Position numbers and translations under genes: made by a program
In this document: positions 48,793 through 57,218 of the stretch, piece after piece
How the letters are laid out: each line of letters begins with the position of its first letter
Numbering within the stretch: the stretch's first letter is position 1
The notes under the pieces: generated by a model
The model's input: only the letters and a program-made list of their open reading frames with translations
Told to the model about the DNA's origin: nothing
Databases searched by the model: none
NCBI RefSeq assembly: GCF_031455195.1
Contig: NZ_JAVDSH010000002.1
Location: 1 to 64,000 of the forward strand
Source of the DNA: Arthrobacter nitroguajacolicus_D
Lineage (GTDB): Bacteria; Actinomycetota; Actinomycetes; Actinomycetales; Micrococcaceae
Direction: 5' to 3'
DNA: 64,000 nt

Positions 48793-50118
48793 ATGTCAGG
48801 ACACACTGCGCTCGCATCTTCGAGCACGGCCGCCAAGCGCAAAGAAGCGCGCACGGTCATCTTGTCCAGCTATCTGGGCAGCACCATCGAGTTCTACGAC
48901 TTCCTGCTGTACGCAACAGCCGCGGCCGTTGCTTTTCCCAAAGTCTTCTTTGCCGGCACGGACGAATGGGTTGGGGTGGTGGCTGCATACGCCACCTTCG
49001 CGGCTGGCTACGTCGCCCGGCCTTTGGGCGGCATCATCTTCGGCCACTTCGGTGACCGGATCGGCCGAAAAGGGATGCTCATCGTCTCGATGGCCATGAT
49101 GGGCATTGCCTCCACGTTGATCGGCCTCATCCCCGGAGCGAACGTTATTGGTCCTTGGGGTGCCGTGCTCCTGGTGGTCCTCCGCGTCTGCCAGGGCATC
49201 GCCGTCGGAGGTGAATGGGGCGGTGCCGCGCTCATGGCGCTGGAACATTCAGACCCCAAGCGGCGAGGTTTCGCGGCGTCGTTCGTCAACGCAGGCGCGC
49301 CTACGGGTGCCGTCCTGGGAACAGTGGTCATGGGCATCTTCTCCGCCCTCCCGCAGGACGCATTCCTTGCATGGGGTTGGCGTGTGCCGTTCCTGCTGTC
49401 CTTCGTGCTCCTGATCGTCGGCATGTTCGTGCGGCTCCGTGTCTCCGAAAGCCCGATCTTCGCTGAAGCCGTGGCCAAGGAAAGCGCACAAGGAACCAAG
49501 CGCAAGATCCCGCTGCTGGAAGTGCTGCGGCGTCCGAAGGCCCTGATCATGATCATGTTCGCCGGTGCCGCCGGGTTCGGACTACAGGTAGTGCTGCCCA
49601 CATTCTCCGTCACCTACGCGGTCTCCAAGGGCGCACCCCAGCAGGGCGTGCTCTATGCCTTCGCGGGAGCCTCGGCCATTTCCATTCTGTTCGTCCTCCT
49701 GGGCGGAAGATTGTCCGACCGTTTCGGACGGCGTCCAGTGATGGTCACAGGGTTGGCTTTGTTCATCCTGTACCTGTTCCCCATGTTCGGGATGCTCAGC
49801 TCGGGCAACATCGCCATGATCTTCCTGGCCTTCACCGTTGCCCTGATCCTGCATTCCTCGCTTTACGGGCCGCTGGCCGCGTTCGTGTCCGAGCAGTTCG
49901 GCACCACCAACCGCTACACCGGTGCCGCGGTGGGCTACCAGTTGGCCACCCTGATCGGTGCCGGCTTCACCCCGGGCATCGTGGCTGGCCTCTACAAGGA
50001 CGCGGGGCAGAGCATCGTCCCCGTGGTGGTGTTCCTCTCGGCAATGTCCTTGGTGTCGATTGTCTTCATCCTGCTGACGCGGGAGTCTAAGAACAACGAC
50101 CTTTCAACGGTCAGTTAG
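48793..50118 (+). CDS. couT: MFS transporter, MHS family, CouT-like
   Basis: A 441-residue twelve-helix transporter of the metabolite:H+ symporter family (ProP/ShiA/KgtP type). SSYLGSTIEFYDFLLYATAA opens the first helix, GHFGDRIGRKGML is the loop 2-3 motif, and RVCQGIAVGGEWGGAALMALEH is the MHS signature. GRLSDRFGRRPVM repeats the motif in loop 8-9. It probably takes up p-coumarate, ferulate or related acids. AAGGAA precedes the ATG. The CoA ligase follows after 11 bases. Confidence 0.87.
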   Translation: MSGHTALASSSTAAKRKEARTVILSSYLGSTIEFYDFLLYATAAAVAFPKVFFAGTDEWVGVVAAYATFAAGYVARPLGGIIFGHFGDRIGRKGMLIVSMAMMGIASTLIGLIPGANVIGPWGAVLLVVLRVCQGIAVGGEWGGAALMALEHSDPKRRGFAASFVNAGAPTGAVLGTVVMGIFSALPQDAFLAWGWRVPFLLSFVLLIVGMFVRLRVSESPIFAEAVAKESAQGTKRKIPLLEVLRRPKALIMIMFAGAAGFGLQVVLPTFSVTYAVSKGAPQQGVLYAFAGASAISILFVLLGGRLSDRFGRRPVMVTGLALFILYLFPMFGMLSSGNIAMIFLAFTVALILHSSLYGPLAAFVSEQFGTTNRYTGAAVGYQLATLIGAGFTPGIVAGLYKDAGQSIVPVVVFLSAMSLVSIVFILLTRESKNNDLSTVS

Positions 50119-50129
50119 GAGTACGGACC

Positions 50130-51680
50130 ATGGACAACAACGGAGTTGGATCCTGGCTGCACCGCCGCCGTGCCAAGTCCGGGGGCAAAGCGGCCCTCGT
50201 CTCCGGCAGCCGGGTCCTGGGCTACGACGAACTCTCCACCCGCACCGATCGCCTGGCAAATGCACTGGTCGCCAGGGGTGTGACCAAGGGGGACCGGGTG
50301 GCTTATCTCGGGGAAAACCACCCCTCCTTTGTGGAGACCTTCTTTGCCTGCGGGCTGGTCGGGGCCATCTTCGTGCCGCTCAACACCCGGCTCGCTGCCC
50401 CGGAACTGCAGTTCCAACTGCAAGACTCCGGCGCGCGGCTCCTGGTCAACGCTTCCGCTTTGGAAGTCGTGGCGTCCGCGTCCGTGACAGACACAGTGGT
50501 AACACACCGTCTTGTGGTGGCGCCCGACGACGGCACTGACAGTTCCGCTGACGAGCTGCCATCCGGCGTCGAGCACTATGGTGAGGTGATTGGGGCCTCC
50601 GCCGCCGTTGCCCTGGACGAACCGGTGACCCTGGACGACGGCGCCATGATCCTTTACACCTCCGGCACCACGGGCAAGCCGAAAGGTGCGCTGTTGACGC
50701 ACGGCAACATCACCTGGAACTGCATCAACACGGTGGTGGACATGGACCTGAACCGCAACGACGTGGCCCTCATGATCTCGCCCCTGTTCCACGTGGCGTC
50801 CCTGGACATGGGCTTGCTGCCGATGCTGCTCAAGGGCGCCACCGTGGTTCTCGAAGCAAAATTCGACGCCGGACGGGTACTGGAACTGGTGGCACGGCAC
50901 AAAGTCACCACGCTCAACGGCGTCCCCACCACCTTCCAGATGCTCTGCGACCATCCGGAATGGTCGACGGCGGACCTCAGCTCCCTGGACAAGCTCACCT
51001 GCGGCGGTTCTGCCGTTCCGCAGCGTGTCCTGGATGCGTATGAGGAGCGCGGCATCGGCTTCACCAGTTGCTATGGCATGACCGAGACCGCGCCCGGGGC
51101 AACCATGCTGCCGGTTTCCCGGTCGAAGGAAAAGGCCGGATCCGCGGGATTGCCGCATTTCTTCACGGATGTGCGGATCGCTGATCCCCTGGGCGGTGTT
51201 GCTGCTCGCGGCGCGGTGGGAGAAATCCAAGTGTCTGGCCCCAACGTCATCAAGGAATACTGGAACCGGCCGGAGGCAACCGCCGACAGTTACGCGGACT
51301 CTTCCTGGTTCCGCTCGGGCGACATGGGCCACCAGGACGAAGAAGGCTTCCTCTTCGTCTCGGACCGGATCAAGGACATGATCATTTCCGGAGGCGAGAA
51401 CATTTACCCGGCCGAAGTGGAAGCTGCCATTGCGGAGCTGCCTTCGGTGGGGAGCGTGGCCGTCATCGGAGTTGCCGACGACAAATGGGGTGAAGTGCCC
51501 CGGGCCATCGTCACCCTCCGTGAGGGTGCCGCTCTTACGGAGGAACAGCTGCGCTCACACCTGGAGAGTCGCCTGGCCAGGTACAAGATCCCCAAATCGG
51601 TGGTGTTCGTCGAAGAAATGCCGCGGACTGCCAGCGGAAAGATCCGCAAAATGGACCTCCGCAAGCAATTCGCTCAATAA
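50130..51680 (+). CDS. couL: Acyl-CoA ligase (AMP-forming), CouL-like
   Basis: A 516-residue ANL-superfamily ligase. ILYTSGTTGKPKGALLTH is the P-loop, CYGMTETAPG the A5 motif, SGDMGHQDEEGFLFVSDRIKDMIISGGENIYPAEVE the A7-A8 hinge, and PRTASGKIRKMDL carries the A10 lysine. It should activate p-hydroxycinnamates to their CoA thioesters, the first step of the pathway. Assignment rests on the neighbouring genes; by sequence alone it could be a medium-chain or aryl acid ligase. It is the last gene of the operon, and a repeat region follows. Confidence 0.83.
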   Translation: MDNNGVGSWLHRRRAKSGGKAALVSGSRVLGYDELSTRTDRLANALVARGVTKGDRVAYLGENHPSFVETFFACGLVGAIFVPLNTRLAAPELQFQLQDSGARLLVNASALEVVASASVTDTVVTHRLVVAPDDGTDSSADELPSGVEHYGEVIGASAAVALDEPVTLDDGAMILYTSGTTGKPKGALLTHGNITWNCINTVVDMDLNRNDVALMISPLFHVASLDMGLLPMLLKGATVVLEAKFDAGRVLELVARHKVTTLNGVPTTFQMLCDHPEWSTADLSSLDKLTCGGSAVPQRVLDAYEERGIGFTSCYGMTETAPGATMLPVSRSKEKAGSAGLPHFFTDVRIADPLGGVAARGAVGEIQVSGPNVIKEYWNRPEATADSYADSSWFRSGDMGHQDEEGFLFVSDRIKDMIISGGENIYPAEVEAAIAELPSVGSVAVIGVADDKWGEVPRAIVTLREGAALTEEQLRSHLESRLARYKIPKSVVFVEEMPRTASGKIRKMDLRKQFAQ

Positions 51681-51698
51681 GGGTCCCCTGCCCCTGGA

Positions 51699-51810
51699 CG
51701 CTCGCTCACATCCCGCCTGTTTGATGGGGGCGCTCTCTCACATCCCGCCTGTTTGGTTTGGGCGCTCTCTCACATCCCGCCTGTTTGGTTTGGACGTTCG
51801 CTCACATCCG
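51699..51810. repeat. Tandem repeat A, 32-bp period, 3.5 copies
   Basis: Units begin at 51699, 51731, 51763 and 51795, each starting CGCTCKCTCACATCCCGCC or close to it; the second and third differ at only the last base, and the fourth breaks off after CTCACATCC. The array lies 18 bases past the CoA ligase stop. Together with array B it fills the 350-base gap between that gene and the DUF805 gene. Confidence 0.9.
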
Positions 51811-51822
51811 AACGATGGCTGA

Positions 51823-51901
51823 GTGAGGGTTTGGGGGATGGGGGTGGTTTGTGAGTGAGGGTTTGGGGGATGGGGGTGGTTTGTGAGTGAGGGTTTGGGG
51901 G
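51823..51901. repeat. Tandem repeat B, 32-bp period, 2.5 copies
   Basis: Units begin at 51823, 51855 and 51887; the first two are identical, and the third stops after 15 bases. The unit is G-rich (GTGAGGGTTTGGGGGATGGG then GGTGGTTTGTGA). Its GGATG and GTGAG blocks mirror CATCC and CTCAC of array A, so the two arrays run in opposite sense with the same period. Confidence 0.9.
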
Positions 51902-52030
51902 AAATAATCCGTCAACAGACTAAATCCGGGTTAACTTTGTCCATCAAACTGCTTTATTTGCTCCGGGGGCATTACGATAAGGCACGACTCATCACCTGAG
52001 CGCCTCACACCTACCCCGGGGGAAATACCA

Positions 52031-52525
52031 ATGAGCACTTACCCGCAACAACCTCAACAGACCCAGCCCTACGCCGCACAAGCCGGCGAGCCACCACTGT
52101 GGGCTCCCTACTACGGCGCCCCGATCGGCGCAGCAGTCAAGCGTTTCTTCAAGAAGTACACCGCCTTCAGCGGCCGCGCCAGCCGCAGTGAGTACTGGTG
52201 GGTTGCACTGGTTCTGGGCGTCGTTGGCTTCGTGCTGCAGTTGCTCACCGGCATTCTCGGTGCAGCAGGTGCGACGGTCGACTCCAGCGGAAACTCCGTT
52301 CCGGGGCCGGGCGCCGTGGTCGGGCTTATCCTGATTGTCGTCTTCTACCTGGCCGTCCTGATCCCGTCCATCGCCCTGCTGGTTCGTCGCCTTCACGACG
52401 GCAACTTCAGTGGCTGGCTCGTCCTCATCGGCCTGATTCCGGGCCTTGGCGGACTGGCACTGTTGGTCTTTTCGCTCCTGCCGTCCAACCCGGCCGGCCA
52501 GCGTTTCGACCAGCCGACGGCCTAG
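52031..52525 (+). CDS. DUF805 membrane protein
   Basis: A 164-residue membrane protein of the DUF805 (YhaH-like) family. FFKKYTAFSGRASRSEYWWVALVLGVVGFVL is the family start, with GRASRSEYWW as signature. Four hydrophobic segments follow, and LVRRLHDGNFSGWLVLIGLIPGLGGLALLVFSLLPSNPAGQRF ends it. A Gln/Pro-rich N-terminus (TYPQQPQQTQPYAAQ) is cytosolic. Function is unknown. GGGGGAAATACC precedes the ATG. Confidence 0.9.
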   Translation: MSTYPQQPQQTQPYAAQAGEPPLWAPYYGAPIGAAVKRFFKKYTAFSGRASRSEYWWVALVLGVVGFVLQLLTGILGAAGATVDSSGNSVPGPGAVVGLILIVVFYLAVLIPSIALLVRRLHDGNFSGWLVLIGLIPGLGGLALLVFSLLPSNPAGQRFDQPTA

Positions 52526-52541
52526 TCTTACACGCACCAAA

Positions 52542-52575
52542 CAGAAGGGGCGGCACCAGTGTGCCGCCCCTTCTG
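52542..52575 (+). terminator. Terminator of the DUF805 gene
   Basis: A perfect 15-bp stem, CAGAAGGGGCGGCAC (52542-52556) against 52561-52575, with a 4-nt loop. Confidence 0.88.
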
Positions 52576-52655
52576 CGTGCCCGGCCTGCACCCGCCACTG
52601 GGCCGGCATGACATGCTGTGACTGACGCGGACCGACCCCAACGACGAGGAGTGCC

Positions 52656-53861
52656 ATGTCCACACGAAGCATCAAGCGCGCCGCGGTGGTTGGCGGCGGG
52701 ATTATCGGTATCGCGGTGGCCAGGGAACTCAGCAATACGCTCGACGACGTCCAGGTCACCGTTTATGAGAAGGAAGACCACCTCGCGGCCCACCAGACCG
52801 GGCACAACTCAGGGGTGGTCCACGCGGGCCTCTACTACGAACCCGGCGGTTTGAAGGCCCGGCTGTGCCGCCGGGGAGTGCAACTGCTCCAGGAATTTTG
52901 CGCGGCCAAGGGCCTGCCTTACGAGGCTTGCGGGAAACTGGTCATCGCCCAAACGCCCGAAGAGCAGAAGCGCCTGGACAGCATCTTCGCCCGTGCCACG
53001 GCCAACGGGGTCCCCGGAGCACGGATGCTGCGCGGCGACCAGATACCCGAGGTGGAGCCGAACGCCGTCGGGCTTTCTGCTTTGCACTCACCCGAAACGG
53101 CGATCGTCGACTACACAGCTATTACCGAAGCGCTCGCCGACGACGTCCGCACCGTCGGCGGGACCATCCGCCTTGGGACGGAGGTGACGTCGCTGGAACA
53201 GCAGGGGAGCGGCGTGGTGGTGGCCACGAAAGACGGCAACGAACACTATGACCTGGTGGTTACGTGCGCAGGCCTTCAATCCGACCGCCTCGCCAAAGCA
53301 ACAGGAGAGCCCTCGACTCCGCGGATAGTGCCATTCTTCGGGCAATACTTCCTTCTGGGGCGCGAAGCCAGGGAGCACGTGAAAGGCCTGATTTATCCGG
53401 TGCCGGACCCGAAGCATCCTTTCCTCGGCGTGCACCTGACCAAACGCATAGACGGCGAAATGATGCTGGGCCCCAATGCGTTTATCTCCTTTGGGCGTGA
53501 ATCCTACGCTTGGAAAGACGTGAATGTCCGCGACGTCCTTGATTACACGCTCTTTCCGGGCTTCTGGAATTTTGCCCGTCACAACGTGCCGTCTGCCGCC
53601 CGGGAATTCCAGACCGTCATCAGCAAGAAGAAGTTCATCCGCGAGGCAATGCGCTTCGTGCCCTCGCTCGAGGGTGCCAGCGTCCTGCCTGTTACGCGCG
53701 GAGTACGTGCCCAGGCCATGAATGGTGACGGTTCGCTGGTGGACGACTTTGTGATTGCACGACGCCGGGACACGGTGATGGTTCGCAACGCACCTTCGCC
53801 GGGGGCAACGTCGTCGATGGCCATCGCGGAGTACATCGTGGAGCAGGCACTGGCTGAGTGA
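52656..53861 (+). CDS. lhgO: L-2-hydroxyglutarate oxidase
   Basis: A 401-residue FAD-dependent oxidase or dehydrogenase of the DAO family that turns L-2-hydroxyglutarate to 2-oxoglutarate. The FAD fold is AAVVGGGIIGIAVAREL. HLAAHQTGHNSGVVHAGLYYEPGGLKARLCRRG is the LhgO signature, and FGQYFLLGREAREHVKGLIYPVPDPKHPFLGVHLTKRIDGEMMLGPNA the substrate-domain block. The N-terminus lacks a signal. The ATG has a weak GAGGAG about 10 bases upstream. It is monocistronic. Confidence 0.9.
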   Translation: MSTRSIKRAAVVGGGIIGIAVARELSNTLDDVQVTVYEKEDHLAAHQTGHNSGVVHAGLYYEPGGLKARLCRRGVQLLQEFCAAKGLPYEACGKLVIAQTPEEQKRLDSIFARATANGVPGARMLRGDQIPEVEPNAVGLSALHSPETAIVDYTAITEALADDVRTVGGTIRLGTEVTSLEQQGSGVVVATKDGNEHYDLVVTCAGLQSDRLAKATGEPSTPRIVPFFGQYFLLGREAREHVKGLIYPVPDPKHPFLGVHLTKRIDGEMMLGPNAFISFGRESYAWKDVNVRDVLDYTLFPGFWNFARHNVPSAAREFQTVISKKKFIREAMRFVPSLEGASVLPVTRGVRAQAMNGDGSLVDDFVIARRRDTVMVRNAPSPGATSSMAIAEYIVEQALAE

Positions 53862-53928
53862 ACACGGACGGGCCTGACAGTTAACAAGCCCGTGACGTAC
53901 CTGAAACCGCCCCGGACCACGCGGTGGA

Positions 53929-53934
53929 TAGCGT
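53929..53934 (+). promoter_or_regulatory. -10 box TAGCGT, leaderless type
   Basis: TAGCGT is followed by six bases and the ATG at 53941, the spacing seen for the other leaderless genes here. Confidence 0.35.
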
Positions 53935-53940
53935 GGCCGC

Positions 53941-54153
53941 ATGATCGCATCGACTCTTGGAGGCTGGGCCGCCACCGTGCTCGCCAAGCTGGGCTCCGTG
54001 ATTGAAGCCGCCTACGTGATGGACTGCGCTGGGCCGGACTCGGGGAGCCCCGGATCCGGTGCTGCGGATTTGACGTGGTTGCCGGCACTCAGCGGGGTGA
54101 CCGTTGCAGGTTCGCAGGCCATTCAATCCCACGCTTCGAGGCAAGGAATATAG
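53941..54153 (+). CDS. Hypothetical protein, 70 residues
   Basis: A short frame that I do not recognise. An Ala-rich N-terminal helix (TLGGWAATVLAKLGSVIEAAYVM) precedes a Gly/Ser/Pro stretch. Support is a TAGCGT box at leaderless distance. Against it, the opposite strand is also open over the same region. The gene may be spurious; the 423 bases between lhgO and the DUF4193 gene otherwise hold nothing clear. Confidence 0.3.
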   Translation: MIASTLGGWAATVLAKLGSVIEAAYVMDCAGPDSGSPGSGAADLTWLPALSGVTVAGSQAIQSHASRQGI

Positions 54154-54284
54154 CCTTCGGCAGTGTCGGAAAGCCTGAGAATGTTGCGTTGGGCACACTT
54201 TTCGTCCATTGCGGGTGCCATGCCCTAAACTGCATCACTGAGGTGCCGGAATAGGCACTATGCAGCAACGAAAGCGAACACTCA

Positions 54285-54587
54285 ATGGCTACTGATTACG
54301 ACGCCCCGCGCAAGACAGAAGAAGAGTCTCCCGCTGAATCGCTTGAGGCCCTCCAGGCATCCCGTGGCGGCGGTGCCCAGACCGCGGTCATCGACGTTGA
54401 AGACATCGACACCGCAGAAGGAATCGACCTTCCCGGCGCTGATCTTTCGGGCGAAGAGCTGACCGTCATTGTGGTCCCTGAGCAGTCCGACGAATTCACC
54501 TGTGGTTCCTGTTTCCTGGTCCGCCACCGGTCGCAGGTGGCTTTGGAAAAGAATGGCTTGAAGTACTGCAAGGACTGCGAAGGCTAG
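54285..54587 (+). CDS. DUF4193-containing protein
   Basis: A 100-residue actinobacterial protein of the DUF4193 family. The N-terminal half is acidic and disordered (VIDVEDIDTAEGIDLPGADLSGEELTVIVVP). The C-terminal half has a zinc-ribbon-like CGSC-x17-CKDC pair and the block FTCGSCFLVRHRSQVALEKNG. The family is universal in actinobacteria and often lies near sigma-factor and dUTPase genes; its role is unknown. Some relatives are RNA-polymerase-associated small proteins, but this is not shown here. Confidence 0.92.
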   Translation: MATDYDAPRKTEEESPAESLEALQASRGGGAQTAVIDVEDIDTAEGIDLPGADLSGEELTVIVVPEQSDEFTCGSCFLVRHRSQVALEKNGLKYCKDCEG

Positions 54588-54803
54588 GTAACGCCGGGGT
54601 CTCGTTATCTTCGATCACGAACTAAGGTATGGAGACCCCATTTTCGGCCCTTGAACACCGCCTGCAGTGCCCTGCCATGACCCTCCCGTAACCGATCGGC
54701 GCACCCTTTAACGGTTGCGTGCCGAAGTGGCCACAACCCGCCCCAAGCCCCTCCCAGCCTCCTAATGTTGAAGTATCAACGTCGCCTGAAGGGGGCACAA
54801 AAA

Positions 54804-55349
54804 ATGAGGAAATTGGGAGCGGGTTTGGCGGCCGTGGTGGCAACAGCCGGACTCGGTCTGGTGGCGCCGGGACCAGCCTCGGCCGCCACGTATTGCGGGA
54901 TCTCGTGGGGTTCACTGGCCAAGGCCGATCCCGATATGAGCGCCGCCAACGTCACAGGCGTCCGCACCGGCCAGCAGCCGTGCTTCGACCGCCTGGTGAT
55001 CGATATGGCCGGGAAGGTTGCCGGCTATTCCGTGCAGTATGTTCCGGTGGTGACCCAGGACCCAACCGGCTTCCCCATTCCGGTGCTGGGGGACGCGGAC
55101 CTGCAGGTGGTTGTGACGGCGCCGGCGTACAACCAGAGTGGCCAGCCCACCTATGAACCCGCAGCCAAGGCGGAACTGTCCAATGTTTCCGGGTACCAGA
55201 CGTTCCGGCAGGTGGTCTTCGCGGGCAGCTTCGAAGGAACCACCAGCGTTGGGCTAGGTGTCCGTGCCCGGCTTCCGTTCAGGGTTCTCACCTTGGATGG
55301 GCCCGACGGCGGGTCCCGCCTGGTGGTGGACGTCGCCCACCACTGGTGA
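54804..55349 (+). CDS. Secreted AMIN-like domain protein
   Basis: A 181-residue exported protein. A signal peptide (KLGAGLAAVVATAGLGLVAPGPASA) is cut near residue 27. The mature domain resembles the actinobacterial AMIN-like domain: a beta fold with VRTGQQPCFDRLVIDMAG, YSVQYVPVV and FRVLTLDGPDGGSRLVVDVAHHW. The two cysteines (YCGIS and PCFDR) likely form a disulfide. AMIN domains bind cell-wall glycans, so cell-wall association is likely. GAAGGGGG precedes the ATG at 54804. Confidence 0.85.
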   Translation: MRKLGAGLAAVVATAGLGLVAPGPASAATYCGISWGSLAKADPDMSAANVTGVRTGQQPCFDRLVIDMAGKVAGYSVQYVPVVTQDPTGFPIPVLGDADLQVVVTAPAYNQSGQPTYEPAAKAELSNVSGYQTFRQVVFAGSFEGTTSVGLGVRARLPFRVLTLDGPDGGSRLVVDVAHHW

Positions 55350-55377
55350 TCAGGACGGCTGCGGCTCGCCAAAACGC

Positions 55378-55428
55378 GGGAAAGCGGCCAGTTCGCGGGA
55401 GACTTCCCTGCGAGCTGGCCGCTTTCCC
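55378..55428. terminator. Long bidirectional hairpin between convergent genes
   Basis: A perfect 14-bp stem, GGGAAAGCGGCCAG (55378-55391) against CTGGCCGCTTTCCC (55415-55428), encloses a second small stem. It lies between the AMIN-like gene and the APC permease gene and should end both transcripts. Confidence 0.82.
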
Positions 55429-55462
55429 ACGAACTCGGCGGAACGCGAGCCGTGCGGACCGG

Positions 55463-57001
55463 CTACTCCGGAACTACCAGTGCCGGGGTGTCCTTACGGA
55501 TGGTCTCGCCGCGGAAGAACCCGGGACGCATGCGGGCCTGAACCAGCATGACCACGCCACCCAGGGCCAGGATCCCGATGCCAAGCACGAACACGAGTCC
55601 CACACCGAAGATTTCCGAACCGCTGCCGAATTCCGGATCCCAGCTGTCCACGGCGGTCTGAATGAACACCACGAACAGGCCCAGGCCACCCAGCAACGGG
55701 CAAACGAGCCGCAGGAAGAAGTTCCGGGCGCTGGAGAAGACGCTGTTGCGGAAGTACCAAACACAGGCGATCGCGGTGAGCCCGTAGTAGAAGCAGATCA
55801 TCAGGCCCAGGGCCAGGATGGTGTCGTTAAGGACGTTCTCGCTGATCACGTGCATTACGGCATAGAACCCCGCGGACAGGACGCCCGCAGCAACGGTGGC
55901 GAAGCCCGGCGTCGAAAACTTCTTGCTCATGTGGCTGAACCGCCCGGGCAGGGCGCCGTAGTGCGCCATGGCAAGCAGGCTGCGGGACGGCGACGTAAAC
56001 GTGGACTGCAGGGAGGCCGCGGAGGAGGACAGCACCGCGAGGGACATCAGGATGGCGAACGGACCCATGACCGGGGAGGCCAGCGCGGTGAAGACGTTTG
56101 CATGGTTCTCGGCGTTGTTCAGGCCGATTCCCGTGTCACCTACACCGGCGAACATCATGGTGGCGATGGTGACCAGCAGGTAGATGCCCAGGACGATGAC
56201 AGCGGTGAGCGTTCCTGCGAGTCCGGCTGTCTTCTTGCCGTTGGCCGTTTCTTCGTTGACCGTGAGGCAGACATCCCAGCCCCAGTACACGAAGATCGAC
56301 AACGAGATGCCAGCGGCAATTTGGCCGAAGGTTTCCACCTTGGTCACGTCGAACCAGTCCCAGCTGAACGGGATTGCGGTCTCGGAGGTGGACCAGTTGG
56401 CAAACGCCATGGCGACGAACAGGCCCAGGACCAGCAGCTGGAAACCGACCAGGCCGTATTGCACGATCTTGGTGGTGTGCAGGCCGCGGTAGCTGATCCA
56501 GACGGCCAGTGCCACGAAGACGAAGCAGGTGGCAACGTTCAGGAGCTTGTTCGAGGCCAGGTCCGCAAGCTCGGGTGAGCCCGTGGCCTGGGCCAGGAAC
56601 AGGTAGAAGAAGTCCACCGCGACGCCTGCCAGGTTGGACAGGACGATGATGTTCGCTGCGAGCAGGCCCCAGCCACCCATCCAGCCAACCCACGGGCCGA
56701 AGGCCTTGGTGACCCAGGTGAAGGTGGTGCCGCTGTCCGGGGAGTCAGCGTTGAGCTCCCGGTAAGCGAGCGACACCAGGATCATGGGAATGAACCCGAT
56801 CAGGAAAATGACGGGCAACTGGAGCCCGACTTCGTTGACGGTCGGGCCGAGCGCACCCGTCAGGGTGTACGCCGGGGCGATGGTTGAAATGCCAAGAACG
56901 ACGACGGCGAGGAGCCCCAACTGCCCCGTCTTCAGTCCCTTGCCGCTGATGTTGTGCGACTCTGCAGCGTCGATGCTGCTGCGGCGGATTGTCTGGCTCA
57001 T
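55463..57001 (-). CDS. APC-family amino acid permease
   Basis: A 512-residue integral membrane transporter with about twelve hydrophobic segments. VVVLGISTIAPAYTLTGALGP and SPDSGTTFTWVTKAFGPWVGWMGGWGLL are typical of the amino acid-polyamine-organocation superfamily. FSWDWFDVTKVETFGQIAAGISLSIFVYWGWDVCLTVNEET marks the glutamate/GABA-type and YjeM-like branch. The substrate is probably an amino acid or amine. Two palindromes (57116-57140, 57175-57189) precede the gene. No enzyme gene is next to it that would name the substrate. Confidence 0.85.
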   Translation of the reverse strand: MSQTIRRSSIDAAESHNISGKGLKTGQLGLLAVVVLGISTIAPAYTLTGALGPTVNEVGLQLPVIFLIGFIPMILVSLAYRELNADSPDSGTTFTWVTKAFGPWVGWMGGWGLLAANIIVLSNLAGVAVDFFYLFLAQATGSPELADLASNKLLNVATCFVFVALAVWISYRGLHTTKIVQYGLVGFQLLVLGLFVAMAFANWSTSETAIPFSWDWFDVTKVETFGQIAAGISLSIFVYWGWDVCLTVNEETANGKKTAGLAGTLTAVIVLGIYLLVTIATMMFAGVGDTGIGLNNAENHANVFTALASPVMGPFAILMSLAVLSSSAASLQSTFTSPSRSLLAMAHYGALPGRFSHMSKKFSTPGFATVAAGVLSAGFYAVMHVISENVLNDTILALGLMICFYYGLTAIACVWYFRNSVFSSARNFFLRLVCPLLGGLGLFVVFIQTAVDSWDPEFGSGSEIFGVGLVFVLGIGILALGGVVMLVQARMRPGFFRGETIRKDTPALVVPE

Positions 57002-57115
57002 GTGGGGCCCTTTCTAGATGGCCGAAGGTTGTTGCGTGGTGCTGGCCAAGGAGGTAGGGGCTTCGAGGCGGGAAAGTTCAATCATGGTGGCATGTACTCC
57101 GGTGAGACGACAGTC

Positions 57116-57140
57116 ACTAAATGAATAGCGTTCATTTAGT
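57116..57140. promoter_or_regulatory. Palindromic operator upstream of the APC permease gene
   Basis: ACTAAATGAA (57116-57125) and TTCATTTAGT (57131-57140) form a perfect 10-bp inverted repeat with a 5-base centre, 115 bases before the permease start. The length and gap suit a TetR-type dimer. No TetR gene is adjacent. Confidence 0.65.
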
Positions 57141-57174
57141 ATGGCTTGTGTCACGCCCGGGCGCAAGGCCCAAA

Positions 57175-57189
57175 ATGAATCCAATTCAT
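57175..57189. promoter_or_regulatory. Second, related palindrome
   Basis: ATGAAT (57175-57180) and ATTCAT (57184-57189) flank CCA. The ATGAA/TTCAT core is shared with the palindrome at 57116-57140, about 54 bp away. It lies 30 bases past the methionine aminopeptidase stop. Confidence 0.45.
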
Positions 57190-57218
57190 ATGTGACTTCT
57201 CCGACCCGGTCGGGCGGC

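Noticed and set aside
50115..51332. 405-codon open frame antisense to the CoA ligase
   Set aside because: Same reason; Gly, His and Val-rich product without a fold signature.
51699..51901. Possible CRISPR array (32-bp periodic repeats)
   Set aside because: The units follow each other directly with no unique spacers, two different units are present, and no cas gene is near.
53881..54198. 105-codon minus-strand frame opposite the 70-residue hypothetical gene
   Set aside because: No start signal and an implausible His/Arg/Cys-rich product; neither strand is convincing here.
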